DNA from: Planctomycetota bacterium
GTDB lineage: Bacteria; Planctomycetota; Planctomycetia; Planctomycetales; Planctomycetaceae
DNA: 7,245 nt
Direction of reading: 5' to 3'
Assembly: GCA_027622115.1 (NCBI GenBank)
Contig: JAQBZS010000355.1
Span: 1-7,245, forward strand
Shown here: positions 1 through 6,109 of the stretch, piece after piece
How the letters are laid out: each line of letters starts with the position of its first letter
Position numbering within the stretch: the first letter of the stretch is position 1
Position numbers and translations under genes: made by a program
Notes under the pieces: model-generated
Databases searched by the model: none
What the model was told of the DNA's origin: nothing
Seen by the model: the letters and a program-made list of their open reading frames with translations, nothing else

Positions 1-747
1 CAAGACTCGATCGAACTTGCAATCCCCACGGGGGACCGAGCCCACGATGAATCTCCTCAAACGTACGACGCAATTCAGCAATCGCTGGACCACGACAGAC
101 ACCGTTGCCTGTTTCTTCCGGGAAACCACGATTGCGTCCCACACGTGCGCTCAATGGTCTCGCGAGTCGCGGATTTCGTCTTGAGCCAAGCAAAGCCGCT
201 CTCCGACTCCCGGACCAGCGATTCGCGAATCGAGACGCCGCCCTTTGTATTTCAGCCGCCGATGGATTCCACAGCGGCGTTTCAACGGAAATTGCACGGC
301 TGGAATCTCATCGGCCTGGATACGCAGCTTCCCGGCGAGGTCAGCGGGCGAATCGGCGACCGACAAATGCGTTGGCTGGCGGAAGTTCTTGGTGATCCGA
401 GTCCCACGTTGATCTTTATGCATCACCCGCCACAGGACATTGGTGTCGACTGGCTCGATGACATTGGTTTGCGGAATCAGCGCGAGTTTCAGCAACTGAT
501 CCTCAAGCATTCGCATGTGCGTGGCATTTTTTGCGGCCACGTGCATCAAGAATTCGAAGGTCGCATTGGAGGGACTCGCGTATTTACAACCCCGTCGACT
601 GCCATGCAGTTTTGTCCGACGGTGGTCGAGACACGTTTCGATTTATTGCCGCCGGGATTCCGATGGATCGACGTCGACTCGGACGACTTTTCGACCGGCG
701 TGATTCGCCTAGAGTCTCTTGAGTTTCCTCCAGAGTTGGAGGGATGA
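1..747 (+). CDS. cpdA: 3',5'-cyclic-nucleotide phosphodiesterase CpdA/Icc-type metallophosphoesterase (5' end missing)
   Basis: Calcineurin-like phosphoesterase whose family uses a two-metal centre to hydrolyse phosphodiesters; CpdA/Icc members cut cyclic AMP in the cytoplasm. The frame is open from the first base, so the N-terminal DxH metal motif lies upstream of the window and 248 residues are visible (E. coli CpdA has about 275). Numbered from base 1, visible metal-site blocks are TGD at 10-12, GNHD at 41-44, HHPP at 141-144 and CGHVHQ at 178-183. The CpdA-specific stretches WLDDIGLRN after the HHPP block and TPSTAMQF near the C-terminus are also present, and they separate this from generic phosphoesterases. 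The segment after GNHD seems longer than in E. coli CpdA (inference from memory of that sequence). The residue after TGD is Arg where a hydrophobic residue is usual. The ATG at 145 is internal, since it would discard TGD and GNHD. It ends facing the esterase gene across a hairpin-rich spacer. The family call is firm; the true substrate is not shown. Confidence 0.9.
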   Translation, partial: QDSIELAIPTGDRAHDESPQTYDAIQQSLDHDRHRCLFLPGNHDCVPHVRSMVSRVADFVLSQAKPLSDSRTSDSRIETPPFVFQPPMDSTAAFQRKLHGWNLIGLDTQLPGEVSGRIGDRQMRWLAEVLGDPSPTLIFMHHPPQDIGVDWLDDIGLRNQREFQQLILKHSHVRGIFCGHVHQEFEGRIGGTRVFTTPSTAMQFCPTVVETRFDLLPPGFRWIDVDSDDFSTGVIRLESLEFPPELEG

Positions 748-794
748 GTTATTTTGAGCCCCCACGAATTCAGGACGACCACGAATTGTAGCCG

Positions 795-843
795 CCGTCG
801 CCAGACGGTGGTTTCCAGCACCGCCTCCACCGTCTGGAGACGG
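795..843. repeat. 17-bp inverted repeat (16 of 17 paired), REP-like intergenic hairpin
   Basis: Arms at 795-811 and 827-843 pair over 17 bp with one G/A mismatch (800 against 838), around a 15-nt loop. Each arm is also a small hairpin: CCGTC-GCCA-GACGG at 795-808 and CCGTC-TGGA-GACGG at 830-843. The element can therefore fold as one long stem or as two mini-stems. It lies between the convergent stops of the phosphodiesterase and esterase genes. It resembles REP-type extragenic palindromes, and it could also act as a transcription terminator or RNA-stabilising hairpin. No U-tract follows, so a classical intrinsic terminator is not supported. Confidence 0.75.
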
Positions 844-874
844 TAGTTCCGCTGGTTGTCGGCGAAGCAGCGTC

Positions 875-963
875 GTTTAACCGCACGCCGCAGGCACGCG
901 CGTTCGGGCTCACCAAACCAAGTTACATTGCTCAACGCGCGTGCCTGCGGCGTGCGGTTAAAC
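875..963. repeat. Perfect 30-bp inverted repeat with 29-nt loop
   Basis: The arm 875-904 (starting GTTTAACCGCACGCC) is the exact reverse complement of 934-963 (ending GGCGTGCGGTTAAAC). The loop is 905-933. Pairing stops on both sides, at 874/964 and 905/933, so the arms have sharp ends. A perfect 30-bp pair is far beyond chance. In RNA from either strand it would form a very stable stem, and it sits between convergent genes where a bidirectional transcription block would be useful. It could instead be a REP/BIME-like unit or a small non-autonomous mobile element; no transposase is present in the window and no flanking target duplication was seen. Confidence 0.9.
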
Positions 964-998
964 AAGTCATCTTTGGCTGCGTAGACAACCACCCGGGC

Positions 999-1898
999 TC
1001 ATTTTTCGTTTCGCCACAGCCATCGCAGCGAGTCCGGAAGAATCGCGCCGCCGTGATTGCCGTTGTGAGCGCCTTCGCCGAACACGAACTTGAAGTCGTA
1101 TTTGGCAAAGACCAGTGCCGCGGCCATTTGTTTGTTGCCCAGGGGCCAGTTTCCGTGCTGGTTGTCGAGGTCGTGGCTGCCGTCTTGCAGGAAGACTCGT
1201 AACCCCTTGTTTTCCGTCTTACGAATCAGCGCGGGATAATGATCGCCGCCTCGAATGTTGACGAAACTGCCGACGTGGCTGAGCACCTTCTGAAACCGGT
1301 CTGGCCGTTCCCAGGCCACGGTAAACGCACAGATGCCGCCACTGCTGATGCCGCAAACCGCGCGGCCCTTGGGATCGCTGGTGATGCGATAATCCTTTTC
1401 AACCGCCGGCAGGATTTCCGTCAGGAGAAACTTCGTGTAGTCGGGCAGCAGCGAGTCGTATTCGACACTGCGATTCTCGGGACGAGGTTGCCAGCCGGGT
1501 TTCGGCGGCAGCGCGTCCTTGAGATGCCCTGGATCGATCAATACGGCGATGGTCACGGGCATGTCGCCCTTGTGAATCAAGTTGTCGAAGACGATCGGGA
1601 CTCGGAACTGGCCGGATTCCGCGACGTAGGCGTGGCCATCCTGAAACACCATGAGTGATGCGTCGGAATTGCCCGTGTATTGCGCGGGAACATAGACCCA
1701 ATAACGGCGAATCGTGCCGGGAAAGACCTTGCTGTCCTTCCAAACGTGCATCGTGACCTTGCCCTGCGGCACGCCGTCTTGACGCGAGGAGTCCGGGCCG
1801 TATTCGTAGGTCTTGGGCTGGGATGCCTCGGGCTTTGAATCCTCGGCAACGACAACGCCCGCCAAACCAAGTAACACGATCCAGGTCATCAGTCTCAT
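999..1898 (-). CDS. Secreted alpha/beta-hydrolase, enterochelin-esterase-like putative esterase
   Basis: A 299-residue hydrolase of the putative-esterase family (Pfam Esterase type, related to Fes and esterase D). Such enzymes cleave ester bonds by a Ser-His-Asp triad; the natural substrate cannot be told from sequence. A signal peptide covers residues 1-18 (MRLMTWIVLLGLAGVVVA) with likely cleavage before E19, so it is exported. The nucleophile elbow is G183-I-S185-S-G187. The catalytic His is probably H278 in GEGAHNGNHGG, and the acid is likely among D239, D243 and D245 in the QDGSHDLDN segment. The C-terminus LRWLWRNEK is intact. The start at 1898 is preferred over the ATG 57 bp upstream, because a good AGGAG lies six bases before it and the signal peptide then begins at residue 1. 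It is convergent with the phosphodiesterase gene and divergent from the large exported protein gene. No siderophore genes are nearby to support an enterochelin role. Confidence 0.87.
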   Translation of the reverse strand: MRLMTWIVLLGLAGVVVAEDSKPEASQPKTYEYGPDSSRQDGVPQGKVTMHVWKDSKVFPGTIRRYWVYVPAQYTGNSDASLMVFQDGHAYVAESGQFRVPIVFDNLIHKGDMPVTIAVLIDPGHLKDALPPKPGWQPRPENRSVEYDSLLPDYTKFLLTEILPAVEKDYRITSDPKGRAVCGISSGGICAFTVAWERPDRFQKVLSHVGSFVNIRGGDHYPALIRKTENKGLRVFLQDGSHDLDNQHGNWPLGNKQMAAALVFAKYDFKFVFGEGAHNGNHGGAILPDSLRWLWRNEK

Positions 1899-1904
1899 TT
1901 GCTT

Positions 1905-1909
1905 CTCCT
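1905..1909 (-). promoter_or_regulatory. Ribosome binding site AGGAG deciding the esterase start
   Basis: On the minus strand AGGAG is followed by six bases (AAGCAA) and then ATG at 1898-1896. This spacing is near ideal, and it selects the start that puts the signal peptide at the very N-terminus. The longer reading from 1955 would bury this site inside the coding region. Confidence 0.75.
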
Positions 1910-2077
1910 GCGTGAACTTGAGGAGCCGAGACTTCGGATTGGTGGGCAGTGCCAACCTTACGTTGACTCCGGGGTGAATATTGTGGTGTCTCCTGCTGCG
2001 AATGACCGTGATTTCGGCGACCGGAAGATATCACTCGGGCAACTCGCGACAAATAATCTACCCAACCGAATGAACCG

Positions 2078-2089
2078 CACGCTAGCGTG
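2078..2089. repeat. 12-bp perfect palindrome CACGCTAGCGTG
   Basis: The sequence is its own reverse complement and follows AACCG, giving AACCGCACGC at 2074-2083, a 10-mer shared with the left arm of the 30-bp inverted repeat. A 12-bp perfect palindrome is expected about once or twice by chance in a window this long, so the palindrome alone is weak evidence. The shared 10-mer makes a degenerate repeat unit slightly more likely. Confidence 0.35.
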
Positions 2090-2269
2090 TTGAAAACCGG
2101 GTTCGTCGCGATGAGAGCCTCATTCAGCGGACTCGCCCACAAATCCTTTTCTTTTGAAAACTTCTTTCGTTGTATTGCTTGTCGTCTGTCGCTTCACGGT
2201 GTTGCACGTCGAAATTCGCTCGTGCTATCGATCGTCCGCAGACCATTGACTCGCCAGCGTCGCAACTGC

Positions 2270-2281
2270 TGAAAGCTTTCA
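2270..2281. promoter_or_regulatory. Candidate operator palindrome TGAAAGCTTTCA
   Basis: A perfect 12-bp palindrome ends 43 bp before the ATG of the large exported protein. It lies 18 bp after a TTGACT box at 2246-2251, about where a -10 element would fall, which is a typical repressor position. No known regulator motif is recognised and the -10 match is poor. A palindrome of this length is not improbable by chance. Confidence 0.25.
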
Positions 2282-2314
2282 ATTCGGACGCCGTCCAAAT
2301 CCATTGTTGAGTTC

Positions 2315-2318
2315 GGAG
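2315..2318 (+). promoter_or_regulatory. Ribosome binding site GGAG deciding the start of the large exported protein
   Basis: GGAG is followed by six bases (CAAGCC) and then ATG at 2325. It selects this ATG over the TTG at 2304, and the signal peptide then begins at residue 1. Confidence 0.65.
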
Positions 2319-2324
2319 CAAGCC

Positions 2325-4955
2325 ATGTCGGGAATCGTTTCACGAGGACTCAGTGCTTTCGCGTTGGTCGGTTGTTTGATGCAATCGGCATCGGCTGCCA
2401 CCGTCAAAGCGTTTGCGGGTCGACCGTTTGGTGTTGGATCGATTGTTGTCCAAATCTTGGATGCACCACCCGATCAACGACCATTACTGCACCCGGACGT
2501 TCGCAGCATCCACTTGACGGAAGCGGGCGGGCGTGTGTTCTACCCCACTTTCTTGGTGAATTCGGAAATTCGCCCTCACGACCAGCCGGTCCAAGCCGCT
2601 TCCGTCGAGGCACTGTTTCGATTTCAAGGCACCGACGAACTCAAGCTTACCTTGCACATCGCCGGCCGCGATCCGGTCACCGCGAAGTTCACGCCGCTGT
2701 CCGACAAGACGCAGCCAGACGTGAACGGCTTCGAAGAACTCGAACAACAGTGGTGGCGAACCTATTCCGAGAACGCTCGAAAACACGCCGTCGCCGACGA
2801 ATACCCGCCGCAAATCGAAAACTATCTGACGATGCTGTGGGCGCGACGGCTACGGACTCAACCGCCGTCGTTACAAAATCCGTGGTCCGGCAACCAACAG
2901 ATCGACCGCGTCCTGGGGCTGCTGATGGGAGCCGAATCCGTGCGAGTCGCCATGCAGCGGGACACGTTTCTCGGCAAGACATCACGCGGCCTGACAGCGG
3001 ATCACGCGTTGCCGTCACCCACTCGCACGCCGCCGGTCACGCTGCCGGAGATCCCGGACGACATCCCTATCGAAGCCATTGCGAAGCACGTGCCGGAAGA
3101 TTGCTTCTACGTCCGCTTCGGTAGTTTCGCGAACTTTCGCTGGATGCGATCGACCCTGAAAAAGTGGGGCGGCACAACGCGGAATCTCGTGGCCGTTCGA
3201 GGCATCGACTACCACGTGTCTGAAAACATGGAGCGGCAACTGGGCCTTCGCGAGACTCCGCTGTCGCAACTCTTCGGCGACACCGTCATTTCCGACGTGG
3301 CATTCATCGGAACCGACCCGTTCTTTCGCGAGGGCGCGGCGTGGGGGATCCTTTTCGAGGCCCGCAACAGCACACTGCTCGGCAGTCAGCTTTCAAAACT
3401 GCGCGGCGACGTACTGAAGTCGACACCGCAAGCCAAGCAACAGGCGGTCGAAATTGAAAACCGGCAAGTGTCGTTCCTGTCCACGCCCGACAACCGGGTG
3501 CGTTCATTTTACGTCGTGGACGGAGACTACCACTTGGTCACGACGTCGCGCGAAATCGCGCGGCGGTTTTTGGCGGTGGCGGACGGTCGGACTGCGCTTG
3601 GGCAATTGGCCGAATTCCGCTTTGCCCGTCACAAGATGCCGCTTGCCAAAGATCAAACGGTCTTCGCCTATCTGTCCGACCCGTTCTTTCGCCAAATCAT
3701 TGGGCCGCAATACCGAGTCGAAATGACACGCCGCATGTTGGCACTCGCGGAAATCGAGTTGGTCGAATTGGCTCGCTTGGCGGCAAAGTCCGAGGGCGGC
3801 AAGTCGGACTCGATCGACGATCTCATTCGCGGCAACATCGTGGACAACGACAAAGCGGAAGTCAGCCGAGCCGGTTATTTGCCGCGCGACTTCAAGATTC
3901 GCCCGGATGCTTCACAGACCGTGATCGAAAACGGCGTGGTGCTTGACAGCCTGCGCGGGGCTCGCGGCAGTTTCTTGCCGGTCGTCGATGTGGACGTTGC
4001 ACGAATCACGGCGTCCGAACGGGATGCCTACGAGCAATTCAAGTTTGCGTACGAGCGGCAATGGCAGCGGATGGATCCGGTGATCATCGCGTTGACCCGC
4101 AAGCCGGTGCCGAAGACCACTCACGACCGACTGACGATCGATGTCCACATCACGCCTTATGCGCGTCGTCATTACGAGGATTTGCTCCGTCATCTTCGCC
4201 CGCCGGGTCCGTTGCGAGTGGCTCCGGTGCCCTCGGATCTGGCTACGGTTGACGGTCACATCAAGTATTGGTTTCTCAACGGCTACGGGTTCGCGGGACT
4301 TCGAGACCACGCGCCGGAACTCAAGATCAAGAACGGTCGAGCGGACTTGAAGTCGATGACTCCAGGTAGCCTTCCGGCGTACTTTGCGATGATCACGCCG
4401 ACGAATTATCCCATGCTGGAGGCCAACTCGGACGGCCCGGCGATCATGGCGAAATCGTCGTTCTCCACGCAGCCGTACGGCAAGCCGGCTGAGTGGCAAG
4501 CGGACGTCATCAAGTCACTCAAGCTGGTCGAAACGCCGCGACCCGTGCAACTCGGGCTGCGAATTCATGACTTGAATGGACGCCAAATTACGCGTTCGCT
4601 GGACACGCTCGGCTACTTGCAGGGTCGGCGGACGTCGTCGTCCAACACACGCTTCATGGCCGAGTTGGCCGATCAACTCAAAGTGTCGCCGCCCGACGCG
4701 TTCACCGTCGCGGAACGGATCCTCGGCGGAACACCGGTTTGCCCCTTGAACGGCAACTATGCACTCGGCACACCGAAAAACGGCTCTCGCGAGTGGCGAT
4801 CGACGGCCTGGGTGAAGGCAAGTTATCTCGACGAGCAAGCACCGCCGGCGGATTACACGTTCCCCTTCCTACGCTGGTTTCACGGCTTGGACTTGGAATT
4901 CAACATCGACGCCACGTCGATCTCCAGCCGCATTGAGTTGGTGGTGGAACGGTGA
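2325..4955 (+). CDS. Large exported protein of unknown function with DUF3352-like middle region
   Basis: An 876-residue protein whose function I do not recognise. The N-terminus MSGIVSRGLSAFALVGCLMQ continues to an ASA|A site after residue 24, a good type I signal peptide. LVGC at 14-17 also fits a lipobox, so a lipoprotein is possible. Residues 25-250 are a soluble region of unknown type. Residues about 256-440 begin VPEDCFYVRFGSF and contain the segments VSFLSTPDN (382 on), VDGDYHLVTTS (about 398-408) and ALGQLAEFRFAR. This resembles the DUF3352 pattern of a strand-rich unit reporting 'protein values' and residue-level helices (my reading; not tested). A charged helix follows at about 468-490 (MLALAEIELVELARLAAK). 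The C-terminal half is unassigned and includes VCPLNGNYAL, with Cys at 806. There are no other clear membrane spans, so it is probably periplasmic or envelope-attached. The ATG at 2325 has a good GGAG; the TTG seven codons earlier does not. Its stop overlaps the next gene by four bases, implying coupled translation. The frame is intact throughout. Confidence 0.85.
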   Translation: MSGIVSRGLSAFALVGCLMQSASAATVKAFAGRPFGVGSIVVQILDAPPDQRPLLHPDVRSIHLTEAGGRVFYPTFLVNSEIRPHDQPVQAASVEALFRFQGTDELKLTLHIAGRDPVTAKFTPLSDKTQPDVNGFEELEQQWWRTYSENARKHAVADEYPPQIENYLTMLWARRLRTQPPSLQNPWSGNQQIDRVLGLLMGAESVRVAMQRDTFLGKTSRGLTADHALPSPTRTPPVTLPEIPDDIPIEAIAKHVPEDCFYVRFGSFANFRWMRSTLKKWGGTTRNLVAVRGIDYHVSENMERQLGLRETPLSQLFGDTVISDVAFIGTDPFFREGAAWGILFEARNSTLLGSQLSKLRGDVLKSTPQAKQQAVEIENRQVSFLSTPDNRVRSFYVVDGDYHLVTTSREIARRFLAVADGRTALGQLAEFRFARHKMPLAKDQTVFAYLSDPFFRQIIGPQYRVEMTRRMLALAEIELVELARLAAKSEGGKSDSIDDLIRGNIVDNDKAEVSRAGYLPRDFKIRPDASQTVIENGVVLDSLRGARGSFLPVVDVDVARITASERDAYEQFKFAYERQWQRMDPVIIALTRKPVPKTTHDRLTIDVHITPYARRHYEDLLRHLRPPGPLRVAPVPSDLATVDGHIKYWFLNGYGFAGLRDHAPELKIKNGRADLKSMTPGSLPAYFAMITPTNYPMLEANSDGPAIMAKSSFSTQPYGKPAEWQADVIKSLKLVETPRPVQLGLRIHDLNGRQITRSLDTLGYLQGRRTSSSNTRFMAELADQLKVSPPDAFTVAERILGGTPVCPLNGNYALGTPKNGSREWRSTAWVKASYLDEQAPPADYTFPFLRWFHGLDLEFNIDATSISSRIELVVER

Positions 4956-5401
4956 CTGTTTCCAGTGATTCAAGTGAACCGCCGCCGGTAAGTCTGATGC
5001 CGGTCGGCCTCTCCACGGAGCGCAAAGAACTCGCAACCGAGTTCAGCCGAAATTGTTTCTTGCTGGATTGCATCGGCTTCTTGTTGCCGGTCACGGAATG
5101 GCTCGTCAATCTCAATAGCGAACTTGATGGCAGGAATATACAGGTCAATCCATTATGGCCCATGTGGCACGCACTTCAATCAAAAGCCAGACCGGATATC
5201 GAGGAACATGCGTCTCTGACGGACGTGACGATCGATGGTGACACTGCTTATGGCGTCATTCACGGCGCACATAATCGACACAACGTCCGATACAACCATA
5301 TCTATTTCAAGAAAAAGAACGACCGATGGCTCGTCGACATGTCACCTTGGTGGGCACCATGGGGGCCACCGCCGGAGAATAGCGGGAAGTGGCGGCGTTG
5401 A
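4952..5401 (+). CDS. Small protein, possible NTF2-like fold, translationally coupled to the upstream gene
   Basis: A 149-residue protein with no signal peptide or membrane span, so probably cytoplasmic. Residues 22-58 are mainly helical with a hydrophobic core (FLLDCIGFLLPVTEWL). The second half reads as paired strands: DVTIDGDTAYGVI at 91-103 and IYFKKKNDRWLVDMSPWW at 117-134. A 'D-G-D-x-A' strand followed by a 'K-x-x-x-R-W-x-V-D' strand is typical of NTF2-like, SnoaL or DUF4878-type domains, which serve as small binding or enzyme modules; this assignment is from pattern only. The C-terminus is rich in Trp and Pro. The GTG start shares GTGA with the previous stop, and only a weak GGTGG precedes it, so re-initiation by ribosomes finishing the upstream gene is likely. 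The ATG at 4997 would give a 134-residue form and cannot be excluded. Its role beside an exported protein is unknown. Confidence 0.65.
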   Translation: MTVSSDSSEPPPVSLMPVGLSTERKELATEFSRNCFLLDCIGFLLPVTEWLVNLNSELDGRNIQVNPLWPMWHALQSKARPDIEEHASLTDVTIDGDTAYGVIHGAHNRHNVRYNHIYFKKKNDRWLVDMSPWWAPWGPPPENSGKWRR

Positions 5402-5479
5402 CCGATCGCCGTTTCTGCTATTTAGATCGGGTTGTATTCCCTGCTGGTCCCTATTGATGTTTAATCCAGAGTCCTCTGT

Positions 5480-6109
5480 ATGCAGCGATTTCACCAACTC
5501 TTGTTCATCGCGTCTCTCGTTGCTTTGAGTTGGCTCGCAATGATGGCCATCCACGAATTCGGTCATCTTCTTGGTGCGATCTTGACCGGGGGCAACGTCG
5601 AACGTGTCGTGCTTCGTCCGCTCACCTTTTCGCGTACTGATGTTTTCCCGAATCCTCATCCGGCAGTTGTCGTTTGGCTTGGGCCAATTGTGGGCTGCCT
5701 CGTTCCGGTCGCGGCGTGCCTATTCGTCCCCCGTCGCATGACGATCACGCGCGCCGTGGCGATGTTCTTCGCCGGCTTCTGTCTGATTGCGAATGGGGCG
5801 TACATTTCCATCGGTTCTTTGGACGGCATCGGCGACTGTGGCGAAATGCTGCGGACCGGCTCGCCGCTTTGGACGTTGATTGCGTTTGGTGGGATCGCTG
5901 TGTCGTCGGGGCTATTCGTTTGGCATCGCCTCGGATCGCTCAACCACTTCCTGTCACATCCATCGCTGATCGACATTCCGAAGGCGTATTTGGCTCTGTT
6001 TGTCTTGATCGTGGTCGTAGTCGCCTACTGCTTGTTCGACTCGCTAGGGATCTCGGCTGGAGTCTTGTCGGCAGTTTTCCCGGCGGGCTTCGTCGTCAAT
6101 CGGAATTGA
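5480..6109 (+). CDS. M50 site-2-protease-like membrane metallopeptidase homologue
   Basis: A 209-residue integral membrane protein. Membrane spans are at about 6-24, 62-83, 90-110, 130-147, 169-187 and possibly 190-206. The first span leads into HEFGH at 25-29, the HExxH zinc site. SLDGIGD at 113-119 carries LDG (114-116), the usual third-ligand motif of site-2 proteases; D119 is an alternative. NPHPAVVVWLGP at 58-69 and GFCLIANGAY at 99-108 are further blocks that appear conserved in short bacterial M50-like proteins. Family members cut substrates within or beside the membrane, for example in anti-sigma-factor release. No PDZ domain or regulatory partner is present, so the substrate is unknown. 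The ATG at 5480 is the only start after the in-frame stop at 5462, and its ribosome site is weak. TTGACC at 5398-5403 could be a -35 box for its own promoter, with a poor -10. Its last 28 codons overlap the opposite-strand solute-binding gene. Confidence 0.8.
   Translation: MQRFHQLLFIASLVALSWLAMMAIHEFGHLLGAILTGGNVERVVLRPLTFSRTDVFPNPHPAVVVWLGPIVGCLVPVAACLFVPRRMTITRAVAMFFAGFCLIANGAYISIGSLDGIGDCGEMLRTGSPLWTLIAFGGIAVSSGLFVWHRLGSLNHFLSHPSLIDIPKAYLALFVLIVVVVAYCLFDSLGISAGVLSAVFPAGFVVNRN

Larger units (their letters stand above)
1899..2324. other. Divergent intergenic region, 426 bp, no gene supported
   Basis: This spacer separates the starts of the esterase (leftward) and the large exported protein (rightward), so it should hold both promoters. 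Short open frames across it have no recognisable product. It contains a 12-bp palindrome CACGCTAGCGTG at 2078-2089, a small ATGAG-AGC-CTCAT hairpin at 2111-2123, a pyrimidine-rich stretch around 2146-2175, and a second 12-bp palindrome at 2270-2281. TTGACT at 2246-2251 resembles a -35 box, but no good -10 box follows at the right distance. No convincing promoter was found for the esterase direction. The 2074-2083 segment AACCGCACGC also occurs at 879-888 inside the 30-bp inverted repeat, which hints at repeat-derived DNA. Confidence 0.6.

Noticed and set aside
762..787. 9-bp direct repeat CCACGAATT at 762-770 and 779-787
   Set aside because: Too short to distinguish from chance, and it does not flank either hairpin, so it is not a target-site duplication for them.
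546..992. Open frame of 148 codons on the - strand
   Set aside because: It runs through both inverted repeats and antisense to the CpdA C-terminus, with no domain-like sequence. It is open by chance across repeat DNA.
913..1872. 11-mer CCAAACCAAGT in the hairpin loop (913-923) and in the esterase signal-peptide region (1862-1872)
   Set aside because: No similarity extends beyond the 11 bases and one copy is coding; treated as coincidence.
1399..2142. Open frame of 247 codons on the - strand
   Set aside because: It overlaps the esterase in another frame; only the esterase frame has the GxSxG motif and a signal peptide.
2372..3124. Open frame of 250 codons on the + strand
   Set aside because: It is an Arg/Ser-rich out-of-frame reading of the large exported protein gene, which has the signal peptide and ribosome site.
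5402..5430. Six-bp inverted repeat CCGATC/GATCGG after the NTF2-like gene
   Set aside because: A short stem with a 17-nt loop and no U-tract; not good enough for a terminator call.
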